DNA of 64,000 bases from Fidelibacterota bacterium (GTDB lineage: Bacteria > Marinisomatota > Marinisomatia > Marinisomatales > UBA1611), in contig PBAR01000043.1 in the NCBI GenBank assembly GCA_002718285.1, positions 34,152 through 98,151 on the forward strand, given 5' to 3'. The translations under genes were made by a program, and so were the position numbers. The stretch's first letter is position 1, and the number at the start of each line of letters is the position of its first letter. The notes below the pieces were generated by a model. The model had not been told where the DNA came from. It made no database searches and saw only the letters and a program-made list of their open reading frames with translations. Below, piece after piece: positions 17,892 to 26,883 of the stretch.

Positions 17892-18830
17892 ATGAAAAAA
17901 ATTTTTATAAATCCAGGTTGGGGTAGAACAGCTGGGACTACACTTAGAGAAATGTATGGGCAACATTCCCAAATCTGTACAATTGCAAGGCCTTGGAATA
18001 CAAAAACTAAAAAATTCATATATGAACTATTAAAGAATGAAGGTGGAAACTATAATCATTCATTAGTCTCAAATATGATTCATGAATTTGATTGTGGTGA
18101 TGACAAAACCTATATATTAAGTGATGAAAATATCCTTGATGGTTACAATGTCCAGCCAAATACAAATGCAATATATATTTATGCAAATAGAATGAAAAAA
18201 TTATTTGAAGATCCACATATTTTTTTAACACTGCGAAATCAATTGACTTGGATTAGCTCTTTCTATTCAAATTGTGGCAGAGTCCTAAGAGGAGTCCCAA
18301 AACCATTTGATGGAAGACATGTTGAATTAATTCCTTGGCTGGAATGGCAATTAGACAATGGTGAAAGATCCTTTTTTGACTTAATAGACTATAATAAATA
18401 TGTTAAAATGTTTATAGATATTTTTGGTAAAAATAGAGTTCACATTTTTCTTTATGAGGATTTTGTTAATCAAAAAAAAGATTTTATTTCTACATTATCG
18501 TCATTAATGCAAATTGATGAAATTGAAGCATTTGATTTAATTAATAATCAACATTTGAATCCTCAAGATTCAAAAAGATTAGTAACTTATCTTAAGTTTC
18601 GTGAAAAATTTCCACATGGACTATCATTGCATGAACGCATTCCAGGTGGCAAAAAAATTGTTAAAAAACTAAATTATTATCTGAAAAAAGGACCTCCAAT
18701 GGAAAAAATTAAACTACCTGATAAATGGCACAGCTTATTATACAATTATTATAAAGAAGGCAATAATGAATTATCGAAAAACTTTGACATCCAAGAAAAA
18801 TTTATTGAATATGGCTATCCGAGCTTATAG
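17892..18830 (+). CDS. Sulfotransferase 1
   Basis: 312 residues, cytosolic. The N-terminal PAPS 5'-phosphosulfate loop is NPGWGRTAGTTLREM (about residues 7-21), and the 3'-phosphate motif is LTLRNQLTWISSFYSNCG (about 111-128). VHIFLYEDFVN (about 183) corresponds to the conserved core strand of carbohydrate sulfotransferases. It would transfer sulfate from PAPS to a glycan hydroxyl. The next gene encodes an ATP-sulfurylase fusion, so donor synthesis and use are linked. It differs strongly from the sulfotransferases at 21042 and 38152, so three different positions may be sulfated. The acceptor is unknown. Confidence 0.8.
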   Translation: MKKIFINPGWGRTAGTTLREMYGQHSQICTIARPWNTKTKKFIYELLKNEGGNYNHSLVSNMIHEFDCGDDKTYILSDENILDGYNVQPNTNAIYIYANRMKKLFEDPHIFLTLRNQLTWISSFYSNCGRVLRGVPKPFDGRHVELIPWLEWQLDNGERSFFDLIDYNKYVKMFIDIFGKNRVHIFLYEDFVNQKKDFISTLSSLMQIDEIEAFDLINNQHLNPQDSKRLVTYLKFREKFPHGLSLHERIPGGKKIVKKLNYYLKKGPPMEKIKLPDKWHSLLYNYYKEGNNELSKNFDIQEKFIEYGYPSL

Positions 18831-18852
18831 TTTTATTAATTGATAAAACCAG

Positions 18853-21027
18853 ATGAATAAAAAACTAATAATCGCAACATTAGGCCCAACTTCTCTTAAT
18901 AAAAAAGTTGTTAAAAGCATGGACAACAATGGTGTTGATATTTTTCGATTAAATCTCTCACACACTGATATCGATAATCTAAAAAGACAAGTTTTGGAAT
19001 TGAGCAAATGGACAAATAAACCCATTTGTTTAGATACTGAGGGTCGACAGCTACGTACTAGAAAATTAATAAGAAATAATTTACCAATTAAATCTGGAGA
19101 AATTATAAATTTATTATCTTCAAATAAATCTCCTCAAAATGAAAATGAGATACCACTATCAGTAATTGCTCCAGATAAAATTTTATCTATTGGAGATTTA
19201 TTGTCAATTGATTTTGATTCAGTCATTTTACAAATAATTGATAAAGGTAGTGATAATTCAGTAATTGCCCGTGTAGTAAGTGGAGGTATCATAGGTTCAA
19301 ATAAAGGTATCCATTTCCCCAATGAGAAACTTCTTCCTGCATTTACTGAGAAGGATATTCTGGCATTCAAAATTGCAAATGACTTAAGAATCAAAACATT
19401 TGCACTTTCTTTTGCAAGTGATGCTAAATCCATAAAACAGCTCAGGGAGCATTTTAATTATGAAATTAACATTATATCTAAAGTTGAAAATGATTTAGCT
19501 TTACAAAACTTAGCTGAAATTTGTGATGCAAGTGATTCAATTCTTATTGATAGAGGTGATTTATCAAGGTATGTACCCATAGAAAAAATAATATTTGCAC
19601 AGCAATATATTGTGAAATTTGCTAATTCTGTTAATAAAGATGTCTATATAGCAACAAATTTAATGGAAAGCATGATAAATAATTCTTATCCAACAAGAGC
19701 TGAAATACACGACATTGTGGCTAGTCTTAATGAAAATGCTGATGGTCTGATTCTTGCAGCTGAAACAGCTATTGGAAAATATCCTATAGAAACCATTAGA
19801 TTTGTTTCACAGATAATAAATGAAGTAAATAATACTAAAGATAAATCTAATATAGAATATTTGACCTCAGTTGATCATAACAACTTAATTGAACCACATG
19901 GTGGCCAGCTAATACAACAACATATTAATGATCTTGATGAAGTTTCTATTTCAGAATTAACTGAATTAGAAGTAGATCAAAAAACATTTTCAGATATAAT
20001 TCATATTTGTGAAGGTACATTTTCTCCATTAACTAGTTTTATGGATGTTGCCACGATTCAATGTGTTTTAGATAATAACGAATTAATAAATGGAGCAGCA
20101 TGGACACTCCCAATTATTTTTCAAATCTCAAAAGAAAATATAGAAAAAATTAAAGGGAATAGTACTATTGGGATAAAATTAAAAGGTAATAAAGATATAA
20201 GTGCTATTCTAAATATTCAAAACATAGAAAAATTAAATATTTCAGAAAAATTATTGCAAAAATGGTTTGGTACCTGCGATGAAAAGCATGTTGGCGTAAA
20301 AGAATTTTGCAATAAAGGAGAATATATTTTATCCGGTCAACCTTATTTAATGAATAATAATGCCTCAGCATTCGAGATTTATCCAAAACAAACAAGAGGT
20401 GTTTTTTCCCAGTTAAAATGGGAAAATATAGTTGGATTTCATACCAGAAATGTAATTCACAATGGTCATGAATTTATCCAAAAGAAAGCGCTAGAAATGA
20501 TTGGTGCAGATGCATTACTAATTTCACCTGTTGTGGGTGAAAAGAAAAAGGGGGATTTTTCTGGCAAGGCTATACTTGAGTGTTATAATAAAATGATAAC
20601 GGAAGAATATTATAAACCATATGGGGCCCTATTAAGTGCTTTCAATACTTATTCTCGATATTCAGGACCTAGGGAAGCTGTTTTTACAGCAATTTGTAGA
20701 AAAAACTTTGGTTGCAATTATTTTATAGTTGGTAGAGATCATACTGGATTGGGGGATTATTATAATCCATATGATTCACATGATATATTCGAGAATCTAG
20801 ATTTAGGTATTATAATCCTTTCTATGGATAAAGCATATTTGTGCAATAAGTGTGAGCGTGTAACTGATGACTGTAGTCATAATAATAAATTTCATTCTGA
20901 ATTAAGTGGGACAGTAATTAGAGATGCTATTGTAAATGATAATAATATTAATAACTTGATGAGGCCAGAAATTGCATCATTATTAAAAGAGTTTTATAAA
21001 CATAATCCAAAAGATGTTTTCTTTTAA
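18853..21027 (+). CDS. Fusion of a pyruvate-kinase-like domain with ATP sulfurylase
   Basis: 724 residues in two enzymatic parts. Residues 1 to about 340 match pyruvate kinase A and B domains: IATLGPTSLNKK, FRLNLSHTD, CLDTEGRQLRT, IISKVEN (Lys210, Glu212), IDRGDLSRYVP (Asp233, Asp236), SYPTRAE (280-284) and AAETAIGKYPIE. The C-terminal allosteric domain is absent. Residues from about 347 match ATP sulfurylase: EPHGGQL, EGTFSPLTSFM, FHTRNVIHNGHE (HNGH 536-539), YSGPREAVF, FIVGRDHTGLGDYY, a CNKC/DCSH zinc-type site and SGTVIRDAI. ATP + sulfate gives APS + PPi; a PK domain could make ATP from PEP and ADP locally. Sulfotransferase genes flank it. No APS kinase is seen in the window. I know no standard enzyme with this architecture. 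Confidence 0.9.
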   Translation: MNKKLIIATLGPTSLNKKVVKSMDNNGVDIFRLNLSHTDIDNLKRQVLELSKWTNKPICLDTEGRQLRTRKLIRNNLPIKSGEIINLLSSNKSPQNENEIPLSVIAPDKILSIGDLLSIDFDSVILQIIDKGSDNSVIARVVSGGIIGSNKGIHFPNEKLLPAFTEKDILAFKIANDLRIKTFALSFASDAKSIKQLREHFNYEINIISKVENDLALQNLAEICDASDSILIDRGDLSRYVPIEKIIFAQQYIVKFANSVNKDVYIATNLMESMINNSYPTRAEIHDIVASLNENADGLILAAETAIGKYPIETIRFVSQIINEVNNTKDKSNIEYLTSVDHNNLIEPHGGQLIQQHINDLDEVSISELTELEVDQKTFSDIIHICEGTFSPLTSFMDVATIQCVLDNNELINGAAWTLPIIFQISKENIEKIKGNSTIGIKLKGNKDISAILNIQNIEKLNISEKLLQKWFGTCDEKHVGVKEFCNKGEYILSGQPYLMNNNASAFEIYPKQTRGVFSQLKWENIVGFHTRNVIHNGHEFIQKKALEMIGADALLISPVVGEKKKGDFSGKAILECYNKMITEEYYKPYGALLSAFNTYSRYSGPREAVFTAICRKNFGCNYFIVGRDHTGLGDYYNPYDSHDIFENLDLGIIILSMDKAYLCNKCERVTDDCSHNNKFHSELSGTVIRDAIVNDNNINNLMRPEIASLLKEFYKHNPKDVFF

Positions 21028-21041
21028 AATAGTGAAGATGT

Positions 21042-21953
21042 ATGTTGATATTTTTACATATAGGTAGATCAGCTGGATTGACTCTAAGGCCTATAATAAA
21101 GCATGGGTTACAATCATTAAAAAATAATACTTCTCTTTATTTAGATGTGCCTTGGAAAAATCCAAATAAAACTATATCAAATTGGATAGGAACAAATAAT
21201 TTTCCACCAATTTTCTGTAATGCACATTATGTAGGTTTTGGTGTTCATAGGAAAATAGATAGAACTTATAAGATAAAAAGTAAATATTTTACAATGATCA
21301 GAGAACCGCTATCTAGATCTGTATCAATACTTTCTTCAGGAAGAGGTGGGTGGATGTTTAATGGAGAAAAAGAAAATATAAATATGGTATTATTTGGAAA
21401 AATACCTAATAATATCACAGATACCGAAAAAATTAGAATAAATCATGCAAGAACTGATAACGTAATTACTAGAACTTTGGGTTGTAAGAATGGTGAAATT
21501 TCTTTTGATAATAGCGATAAATGTTCATCTGTTATTTTTGAAAGAGCTATAAATAATATAACGAAGGTAATAGATCTTGTTTTATTAACTGAAAAATTTG
21601 ATGAATCGGTTTTATTAATGAAAAAAAAATATAATCTACTTCGTCCTTATTATTACAAAATTAACAAAAAAGTTAAAAATAAATCCTCTGCTGATTTTAC
21701 TGATGAGCAAATTGAATTTATTCATAATAGAGATAAATATGATTTTAAATTATATGCTATAGCAGAAAAAATTTTTGAAAAAAAAATAAAACTTAATTTC
21801 AAGAATTTTGATAAAGAATTAAACCAATATAGAATAAAAAATAAAATTTACGGTTCCATGTTATATTACTTTGACCATATAAGTCCAAAACCATTATTTG
21901 GTGATAAGCAATTACTATTATCAAAGTACAAAGTATATAAAAATTATAAATGA
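21042..21953 (+). CDS. Sulfotransferase 2 (Sulfotransfer_2-like)
   Basis: 303 residues. It opens with FLHIGRSAGLTLRPI (residues 4-18), the HIPKTAGTTL-type PAPS loop of membrane-type carbohydrate sulfotransferases. FCNAHYVGFGVHR follows near residue 62, and YFTMIREPLSRSVSILSS (about 81-98) is the 3'-phosphate-binding motif. No signal peptide or membrane segment is evident, so it would act in the cytosol. It ends with an ATGA overlap to the FkbM-type methyltransferase. Together with the upstream sulfotransferase and the ATP-sulfurylase fusion it forms a compact sulfation operon segment. Confidence 0.78.
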   Translation: MLIFLHIGRSAGLTLRPIIKHGLQSLKNNTSLYLDVPWKNPNKTISNWIGTNNFPPIFCNAHYVGFGVHRKIDRTYKIKSKYFTMIREPLSRSVSILSSGRGGWMFNGEKENINMVLFGKIPNNITDTEKIRINHARTDNVITRTLGCKNGEISFDNSDKCSSVIFERAINNITKVIDLVLLTEKFDESVLLMKKKYNLLRPYYYKINKKVKNKSSADFTDEQIEFIHNRDKYDFKLYAIAEKIFEKKIKLNFKNFDKELNQYRIKNKIYGSMLYYFDHISPKPLFGDKQLLLSKYKVYKNYK

Positions 21954-23017
21954 AAGTAAAAATAAATAATAATGCGATTTATTTACCAGATGATTTTACT
22001 CTTGATCAGTTAATTGATAAACTTGGTATTAAGTTTAAACGCCCGATAATTACCATTAATGAAAAAAAAATAAATGGAAACTTCTCTTTTGAATTAGAAG
22101 ATTGCGATAATATTGATATAACATTATTAGGGAAGAGAGAAGTAACGCTTGAATCTCATGGTTTATTAAAATATATATATATAAAAGTAAGAAAAATTTT
22201 TCGAATATCTTTTCATCTAAAAATTATTTGGTTGAAGATCCTAAGTAATTTAAAACCAAATATCACGATGGAATTCAAAGGTGAAAAAATTAGCTTTTAT
22301 TGTCCCGATAGAAAATTAAGATCACGTGCAAAAGGATTCATTGCTAAAGAGCCAGAAACTATTGATTGGGTAAACAATTTTAAAGAAGATGAAGTTCTAT
22401 GGGATATAGGTGCAAATATTGGTATCGTCTCTCTCTACTCTGCAACTCTTGGAGCAACTGTATTTTCGTTTGAACCCTTACTTGAAAATTATTCTTTTTT
22501 ATGTGAAAATATTAAAATAAATAAATTCAGTAATATCATCACTCCATTTAATATTGCGTTAAGCGACAAGACAAAGCTTGATTATTTATATATTAATTCA
22601 GAATCCTTAGGTGCATCGGGTAATACATTTGGAGAAGCTACAAATCAAAATGGTGAACAGTTAGATACAATATATAAACGACCTTTAATTGGTTATATGA
22701 TTGATGATTTTATTAAAAAATTTGATGTTCCTGTTCCTAATCATATTAAGTTAGATGTAGATGGAATTGAATATGAAATATTGCATGGAGCCGTAAATAC
22801 TTTAGCTAATCCAAAGGTTAAATCAGTGTTGGTAGAAATAAGTATTCTTAAAATGTCTGTTAGAGATAAGATAATAGATTTGCTGAAGAATAATGGATTT
22901 AAATTAAAATCTATAGCTGGTTTATCTGTGCCCAATGATCAAGAATTATCTGAAAAAGTAGGATTTTGCCATAATTATATTTTTGAAAGAATCAATGAAA
23001 ATGCATCTTTCATTTAA
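21950..23017 (+). CDS. FkbM-type methyltransferase with a ThiS-like N-terminal domain
   Basis: 355 residues. The first 66 (MKVKINNNAIYLPDD, TLDQLIDKLGI, PIITINEKKI, CDNIDITLLG) follow the strand order and spacing of ThiS/MoaD beta-grasp proteins, but the C-terminal Gly-Gly needed for sulfur transfer is missing. The rest is an FkbM-family class I methyltransferase: VLWDIGANIGIVSLYSA (about 149-165), FSFEPLLENYSFLCENIK, HIKLDVDGIEYEILHGA (about 264-280). FkbM enzymes O-methylate sugars or polyketides. The beta-grasp part may be a docking or dimer module. It closes the sulfation block and starts 4 nt before the end of sulfotransferase 2. Confidence 0.75.
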   Translation: MKVKINNNAIYLPDDFTLDQLIDKLGIKFKRPIITINEKKINGNFSFELEDCDNIDITLLGKREVTLESHGLLKYIYIKVRKIFRISFHLKIIWLKILSNLKPNITMEFKGEKISFYCPDRKLRSRAKGFIAKEPETIDWVNNFKEDEVLWDIGANIGIVSLYSATLGATVFSFEPLLENYSFLCENIKINKFSNIITPFNIALSDKTKLDYLYINSESLGASGNTFGEATNQNGEQLDTIYKRPLIGYMIDDFIKKFDVPVPNHIKLDVDGIEYEILHGAVNTLANPKVKSVLVEISILKMSVRDKIIDLLKNNGFKLKSIAGLSVPNDQELSEKVGFCHNYIFERINENASFI

Positions 23018-23022
23018 TTATT

Positions 23023-23943
23023 ATGAAAAAAAGTAAAGTTTTAATTTCTACTAGCTCCATTGCTCAAAAAACAATCGATACCCTTTCAAATTCAAGCTTT
23101 GATATCGTAATAAACAAATATGGTAAGAAACTAACTGTCGATCAATTGTTAGAATTAGGATATGGATGTAATGGAATTATTGCGGGTTTAGAAAAATATT
23201 CATCAAAAGTAATTAATAAGCTTCCAGAATTAAAAGTGATATCAAGACTAGGAATAGGAACTGATAATATTGATATTAAAGCTGCTAAACAAAATGGTAT
23301 TAAAATATATACTACATCTAGCCCTGCTCCTGCTGTAGCAGAGTTAGCACTAGGTTTAATGATTGATTTAGCAAGAAATATTTCATTAAGTAATAATAGT
23401 ATAAAAAATCAATCTTGGGAAAAAAACATTGGTTCTTTACTGAAAAATAAAACATTGGGTATAATTGGAATGGGTTCAATAGGAAAAGAATTAGTTAAGT
23501 TGGTAGAAGGATTTAATTTTAGAATATTAGCATATGATAAAGTAATAGATGAGAATTTTAAAATAAAATATAATATTGAATACTCTGCTTTGAATACCTT
23601 ACTCAGAAAATCAGATATTATTTCAATACATTTAAATTCAAATGAAAAAACACATAATCTAATTAATAAAAAAAAATTAAAGTTAATTAATAGTACATCA
23701 TATTTAATCAATACATCAAGGGGAGAAATAATTGATGAAGATGCTCTTTATGAATCTTTAAAAGAAAATAGAATTGCTGGTGCTGGTATTGATGTATTTA
23801 ATAAAGAGCCTTATTTTGGACCGCTAACTAAATTAAATAATGTTGTATTAACACCTCATATTGGATCATATGCAAAAGAAACAAGAAAAATTATGGAAAC
23901 TGAAGCTGTCAATAACTTAATTAAAGGGTTAAATGAAATATAA
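23023..23943 (+). CDS. D-isomer-specific 2-hydroxyacid dehydrogenase 2
   Basis: 306 residues, phosphoglycerate-dehydrogenase-like. VISRLGIGTDNIDIKAA (about 70), the NAD fingerprint GIIGMGSIGKELV (about 147-159), NTSRGEIIDED with catalytic Arg (about 230), a GIDVFNKEP Glu and TPHIGSYA His (about 286) are all present. It is clearly related to the protein at 26880 (shared AGLE, KVISR-GIG, AVAEL), so one arose from the other or from a common ancestor. It overlaps the epimerase gene by 11 nt. Within block C it would interconvert a 2-hydroxy and a 2-oxo acid, possibly the C3 or sugar-acid unit fed to the aldolase. The substrate is unknown. Confidence 0.8.
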   Translation: MKKSKVLISTSSIAQKTIDTLSNSSFDIVINKYGKKLTVDQLLELGYGCNGIIAGLEKYSSKVINKLPELKVISRLGIGTDNIDIKAAKQNGIKIYTTSSPAPAVAELALGLMIDLARNISLSNNSIKNQSWEKNIGSLLKNKTLGIIGMGSIGKELVKLVEGFNFRILAYDKVIDENFKIKYNIEYSALNTLLRKSDIISIHLNSNEKTHNLINKKKLKLINSTSYLINTSRGEIIDEDALYESLKENRIAGAGIDVFNKEPYFGPLTKLNNVVLTPHIGSYAKETRKIMETEAVNNLIKGLNEI

Positions 23944-24859
23944 AAAAGTTCTAGTTACAGGTAGTTCGGGATTTATTGGGAGTCATTTGGCTGATGCTCT
24001 TAGAGAGAGTGGCTCCAAGGTAGTTCTATTTGACGCTATTCCATCAAAATACAAAATAGAAGGTCAAAAAGAATTTATTGGTGATATATTAAGCCTAAGT
24101 GATATAAATGAGGCGATGAAAGATTGTAATGCTGTATATCATTTTGCAGCCCAAGCAGATATTGATCAATCAGGGAGTGATCCTGGGAAAACTATTAAAA
24201 GCAATATAATTGGTACTCAAAATATTTTAGATGCGGCTAGAAAAAACAATATTGATAGAGTTTTATTTGCTAGTACAATCTATGTTTATAGTGAACTAGG
24301 AAGTTTTTATCGAGTTTCTAAACAGGCCTGTGAAAAAATTATTGAGGAGTATCAGAAACAATTTGACCTTAATTATACTATTTTGCGCTATGGTTCTATC
24401 TATGGACCAAGAGGGAATGAATTTAGCTCTATAAGAAATATGTTATTACAGGCATTGGAAAAAAGGAAAATTGTTAGACGTGGAGATGGTGAAGAAATCA
24501 GAGAATTTATTCATGTAAAGGATGCTGCTCAACTTTCAGTAGATGCCTTGGGAGATAAGTATAAAAATAAACATCTGATTATAACCGGAAATCAACAAAT
24601 TAAAATTAAAGATTTATTGATTATGATTAAGGAAATTTTTGAAAATAAAATTGAAATAGAGTATAATGACGATGTAGAATTACATCACTATGAAATAACA
24701 CCTTATTCCTATAGACCATCGGTAGCAAAAAAAATCACCCCAAAATCATATTATGATATGGGGCAAGGATTGATGGATCTTATTTTTGATTTGGAAAAAA
24801 TGCTTGATAAAGAAAATAAATCAAGCCGGATAAGTTTACGTGGTAGAGAAAAAAAATAA
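23933..24859 (+). CDS. NAD-dependent sugar epimerase/dehydratase (extended SDR)
   Basis: 308 residues. The fingerprint VTGSSGFIGSHLADAL is at residues 8-23 and the catalytic YRVSK motif near residue 125, preceded by the ASTIYVYSE serine/threonine region. LRYGSIYGPRG and EEIREFIHVKDAA mark the NDP-sugar-binding C-terminal half. It is about the normal length for UDP-glucose 4-epimerase relatives. The end overlaps the next gene by 20 nt. It would epimerise, dehydrate or reduce a nucleotide sugar that feeds block C or another glycan branch. The exact reaction cannot be told from motifs. Confidence 0.8.
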   Translation: MKYKKVLVTGSSGFIGSHLADALRESGSKVVLFDAIPSKYKIEGQKEFIGDILSLSDINEAMKDCNAVYHFAAQADIDQSGSDPGKTIKSNIIGTQNILDAARKNNIDRVLFASTIYVYSELGSFYRVSKQACEKIIEEYQKQFDLNYTILRYGSIYGPRGNEFSSIRNMLLQALEKRKIVRRGDGEEIREFIHVKDAAQLSVDALGDKYKNKHLIITGNQQIKIKDLLIMIKEIFENKIEIEYNDDVELHHYEITPYSYRPSVAKKITPKSYYDMGQGLMDLIFDLEKMLDKENKSSRISLRGREKK

Positions 24860-25469
24860 AATTATTGACTTATCACATCCTCTTTATGATGGAATGTCAA
24901 CATATCCCTCTGATCCAGATGTATCCATCATAAAGGAAAAAGATATTCTATCTGATAGAACACTTTTACATCGATTCTCTATGGGAACACATACTGGTAC
25001 GCATCTTGATGCACCAGCTCATATGATTCGCGATGGAAAAACATTAGATGATTTTCCATTAGAAACATTTTTCGGACGTTCAGTTAAGATAAATGATAAA
25101 ACAATTAATGATTTAAAAAATATTGGAATAAAAATTGATGGTATTATATATGATAGCGGGTGGTACAAAAATTATAATAATTCAAAGATATTTTATGGAT
25201 CCAATAGACCCGTCATCCCCAATCAACTAGTTGAGCAAGCACAAAAAATGTCTATAAAATTTTTTGGATGTGATTTGCCAAGCGTTGATTCAAGTGGATC
25301 AAAAGATAAACCTATTCATAATGGCTTATTAGGAATGGATATAATTTTATATGAATCATTAACTAATCTTGACAAATTACCTATTATGTCCCCTTTCGAC
25401 TTTTATGGGTTTCCTCTTAGATTTAAGAATTTAGATGGATCACCAGTGCGAGCAATAGCGGTCATTTAG
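24840..25469 (+). CDS. Cyclase-family metal-dependent hydrolase (kynurenine-formamidase-like)
   Basis: 209 residues, GTG start within the end of the epimerase gene. DLSHPLYDGMSTYPSDP near the N-terminus and the metal-binding signature GTHTGTHLDAPAH (about 52-64) define the family, in which His and Asp bind zinc or manganese. FGCDLPSVD and KPIHNGLLG (about 145-165) complete the usual core. Known members hydrolyse formyl-amides or lactones, or cyclise polyketides. In this block, opening a sugar-acid lactone or removing an N-formyl group would be plausible; the literature role in tryptophan breakdown is unlikely here. Confidence 0.78.
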   Translation: MVEKKNKIIDLSHPLYDGMSTYPSDPDVSIIKEKDILSDRTLLHRFSMGTHTGTHLDAPAHMIRDGKTLDDFPLETFFGRSVKINDKTINDLKNIGIKIDGIIYDSGWYKNYNNSKIFYGSNRPVIPNQLVEQAQKMSIKFFGCDLPSVDSSGSKDKPIHNGLLGMDIILYESLTNLDKLPIMSPFDFYGFPLRFKNLDGSPVRAIAVI

Positions 25470-25489
25470 TTCCATAATGAGATTATAAA

Positions 25490-26116
25490 TTGCCCAAAGG
25501 AATTATTTTCGATTTTGATGGTGTTATTGTTGAATCAGTAAAGATAAAGACGGATGCATTTGCTACACTATATCTAAAATATGGGGATGATATTATTAAT
25601 AGTGTTATTGAGCATCATCAATCAAATGGTGGTATGTCCCGTTTTGAAAAGATCAAATTATATCATGAGACTTTTTTGAACAAATCGGTATCAAATGAAG
25701 AATTAAAAATTTTAGCAAATAAATTTTCAGAATTAGTTGTTAAAAAAGTGATTGCAGCGCCTTATGTAAAAGGAGCACTTGAATATATAAGTAGCCATTA
25801 TAATAAGTGCAGTTTGTTTATTTCAACTGGTACCCCCACACATGAAATAAAACAAATTCTTCATGGCAGAAGAATTGATCATTATTTTACAGAAGTATTC
25901 GGATCACCTGAAGAAAAAACTTATCATGTAAACAATATAAAACTGAACTATGGTATGAAACCCAATGATTTATTATTTTTTGGTGATAGTCTTACTGATT
26001 TGGACGCAGCAAAACAAGCAGGTATACCATTTATTTTAATTAAAAATGATTATAATAAAAACTTAATTAACTCTTATAAAGGGAAAGCTATAAAAAATTT
26101 TAAAGGATTATCGTGA
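25490..26116 (+). CDS. HAD-superfamily phosphatase
   Basis: 208 residues, TTG start. The nucleophile motif IFDFDGVIVES (about residues 5-15) has both Asp residues, motif II is LFISTGTP (about 106) and motif IV is LLFFGDSLTDLDAA (about 163-176). This is the phosphoglycolate-phosphatase/beta-phosphoglucomutase-like HAD class with a helical cap (about 16-85). It overlaps the HpcH aldolase gene by 4 nt (GTGA). In ulosonic acid synthesis a phosphatase commonly follows the C-C bond-forming step, as KdsC follows KdsA, which fits dephosphorylation of the aldolase product before CMP activation. Confidence 0.8.
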   Translation: MPKGIIFDFDGVIVESVKIKTDAFATLYLKYGDDIINSVIEHHQSNGGMSRFEKIKLYHETFLNKSVSNEELKILANKFSELVVKKVIAAPYVKGALEYISSHYNKCSLFISTGTPTHEIKQILHGRRIDHYFTEVFGSPEEKTYHVNNIKLNYGMKPNDLLFFGDSLTDLDAAKQAGIPFILIKNDYNKNLINSYKGKAIKNFKGLS

Positions 26117-26883
26117 GACTGGAACAAATTAAATCAATTAGAAATAAACTTAATAATAATCAAGCTACTATAGGGACTTGGCAGCAAATACCAAACCCCT
26201 CAATATCTGAAATTTTGGGGAAATCAGGATATGATTGGGTTGCTATTGATATGGAACATGGCTCGATAAGTATAGAAAAACTGCCAGACTTGTTTCGCGC
26301 AATCGAAATGTCTGATGTTTTGCCCTTGGTAAGAATAGCAGAGTCAAAACCAAAAGATTGTAGGCAAGCATTGGATGCAGGAGCTGGGGGCATTATTGCT
26401 CCAATGATTGATAGTGCTGAGAAATTAGAGATAATAAAAGATTCTTGTTGTTGGCCGCCAGCTGGGAATAGAGGGGTAGGATTTTCTCGAGCAAATTTAT
26501 TTGGAAGATTTTTTGAAAAATATAATTTAGAAGCTCAATCACCTTTACTTATTGCTCAAATTGAAAATATCAATGCAGTTAATAACCTTGAAGAAATTTT
26601 ACAGGTGGACGGATTAGATGCAATAATTGTTGGGCCTTATGACTTATCTGCTTCGATGGGTATTACAGGAAATTTTCAAAATGAAAAATTTGTTAATATT
26701 CAGTTACAGATAATTAACCTTTGTAAGAAATATAATGTTCCTTATGGAGACCATATAGTTCAACCTGATTCTAATTTATTACATAAAAGAATAACCGAAG
26801 GATATACTTTTTTAGCATATTCACTTGATTCGGTATTTTTATATACGTCTTCTAATAATCCTATAACTGATAATTCTGTATGA
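26113..26883 (+). CDS. HpcH/HpaI-family class II pyruvate aldolase
   Basis: 256 residues, the standard length. Landmarks are ATIGTWQQIPNP, WVAIDMEHGSI (catalytic His), LPLVRIAE (pyruvate-binding Arg), GAGGIIAPMID, LIAQIENINAV (metal-binding Glu) and IVGPYDLSASMG (metal-binding Asp). All residues known to be needed for metal-dependent pyruvate aldol chemistry appear present. Enzymes such as 2-keto-3-deoxy-rhamnonate aldolase make or break 2-oxo-3-deoxy acids from pyruvate and an aldehyde. Next to a phosphatase and a CMP-sugar synthetase, the synthetic direction is the interesting reading. It overlaps both neighbours by 4 nt. Confidence 0.87.
   Translation: MRLEQIKSIRNKLNNNQATIGTWQQIPNPSISEILGKSGYDWVAIDMEHGSISIEKLPDLFRAIEMSDVLPLVRIAESKPKDCRQALDAGAGGIIAPMIDSAEKLEIIKDSCCWPPAGNRGVGFSRANLFGRFFEKYNLEAQSPLLIAQIENINAVNNLEEILQVDGLDAIIVGPYDLSASMGITGNFQNEKFVNIQLQIINLCKKYNVPYGDHIVQPDSNLLHKRITEGYTFLAYSLDSVFLYTSSNNPITDNSV

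Noticed and set aside
23409..23711. Minus-strand open frame of 100 codons in the 2-hydroxyacid dehydrogenase gene
   Set aside because: It overlaps catalytic regions of a clear enzyme and looks like a shadow frame.
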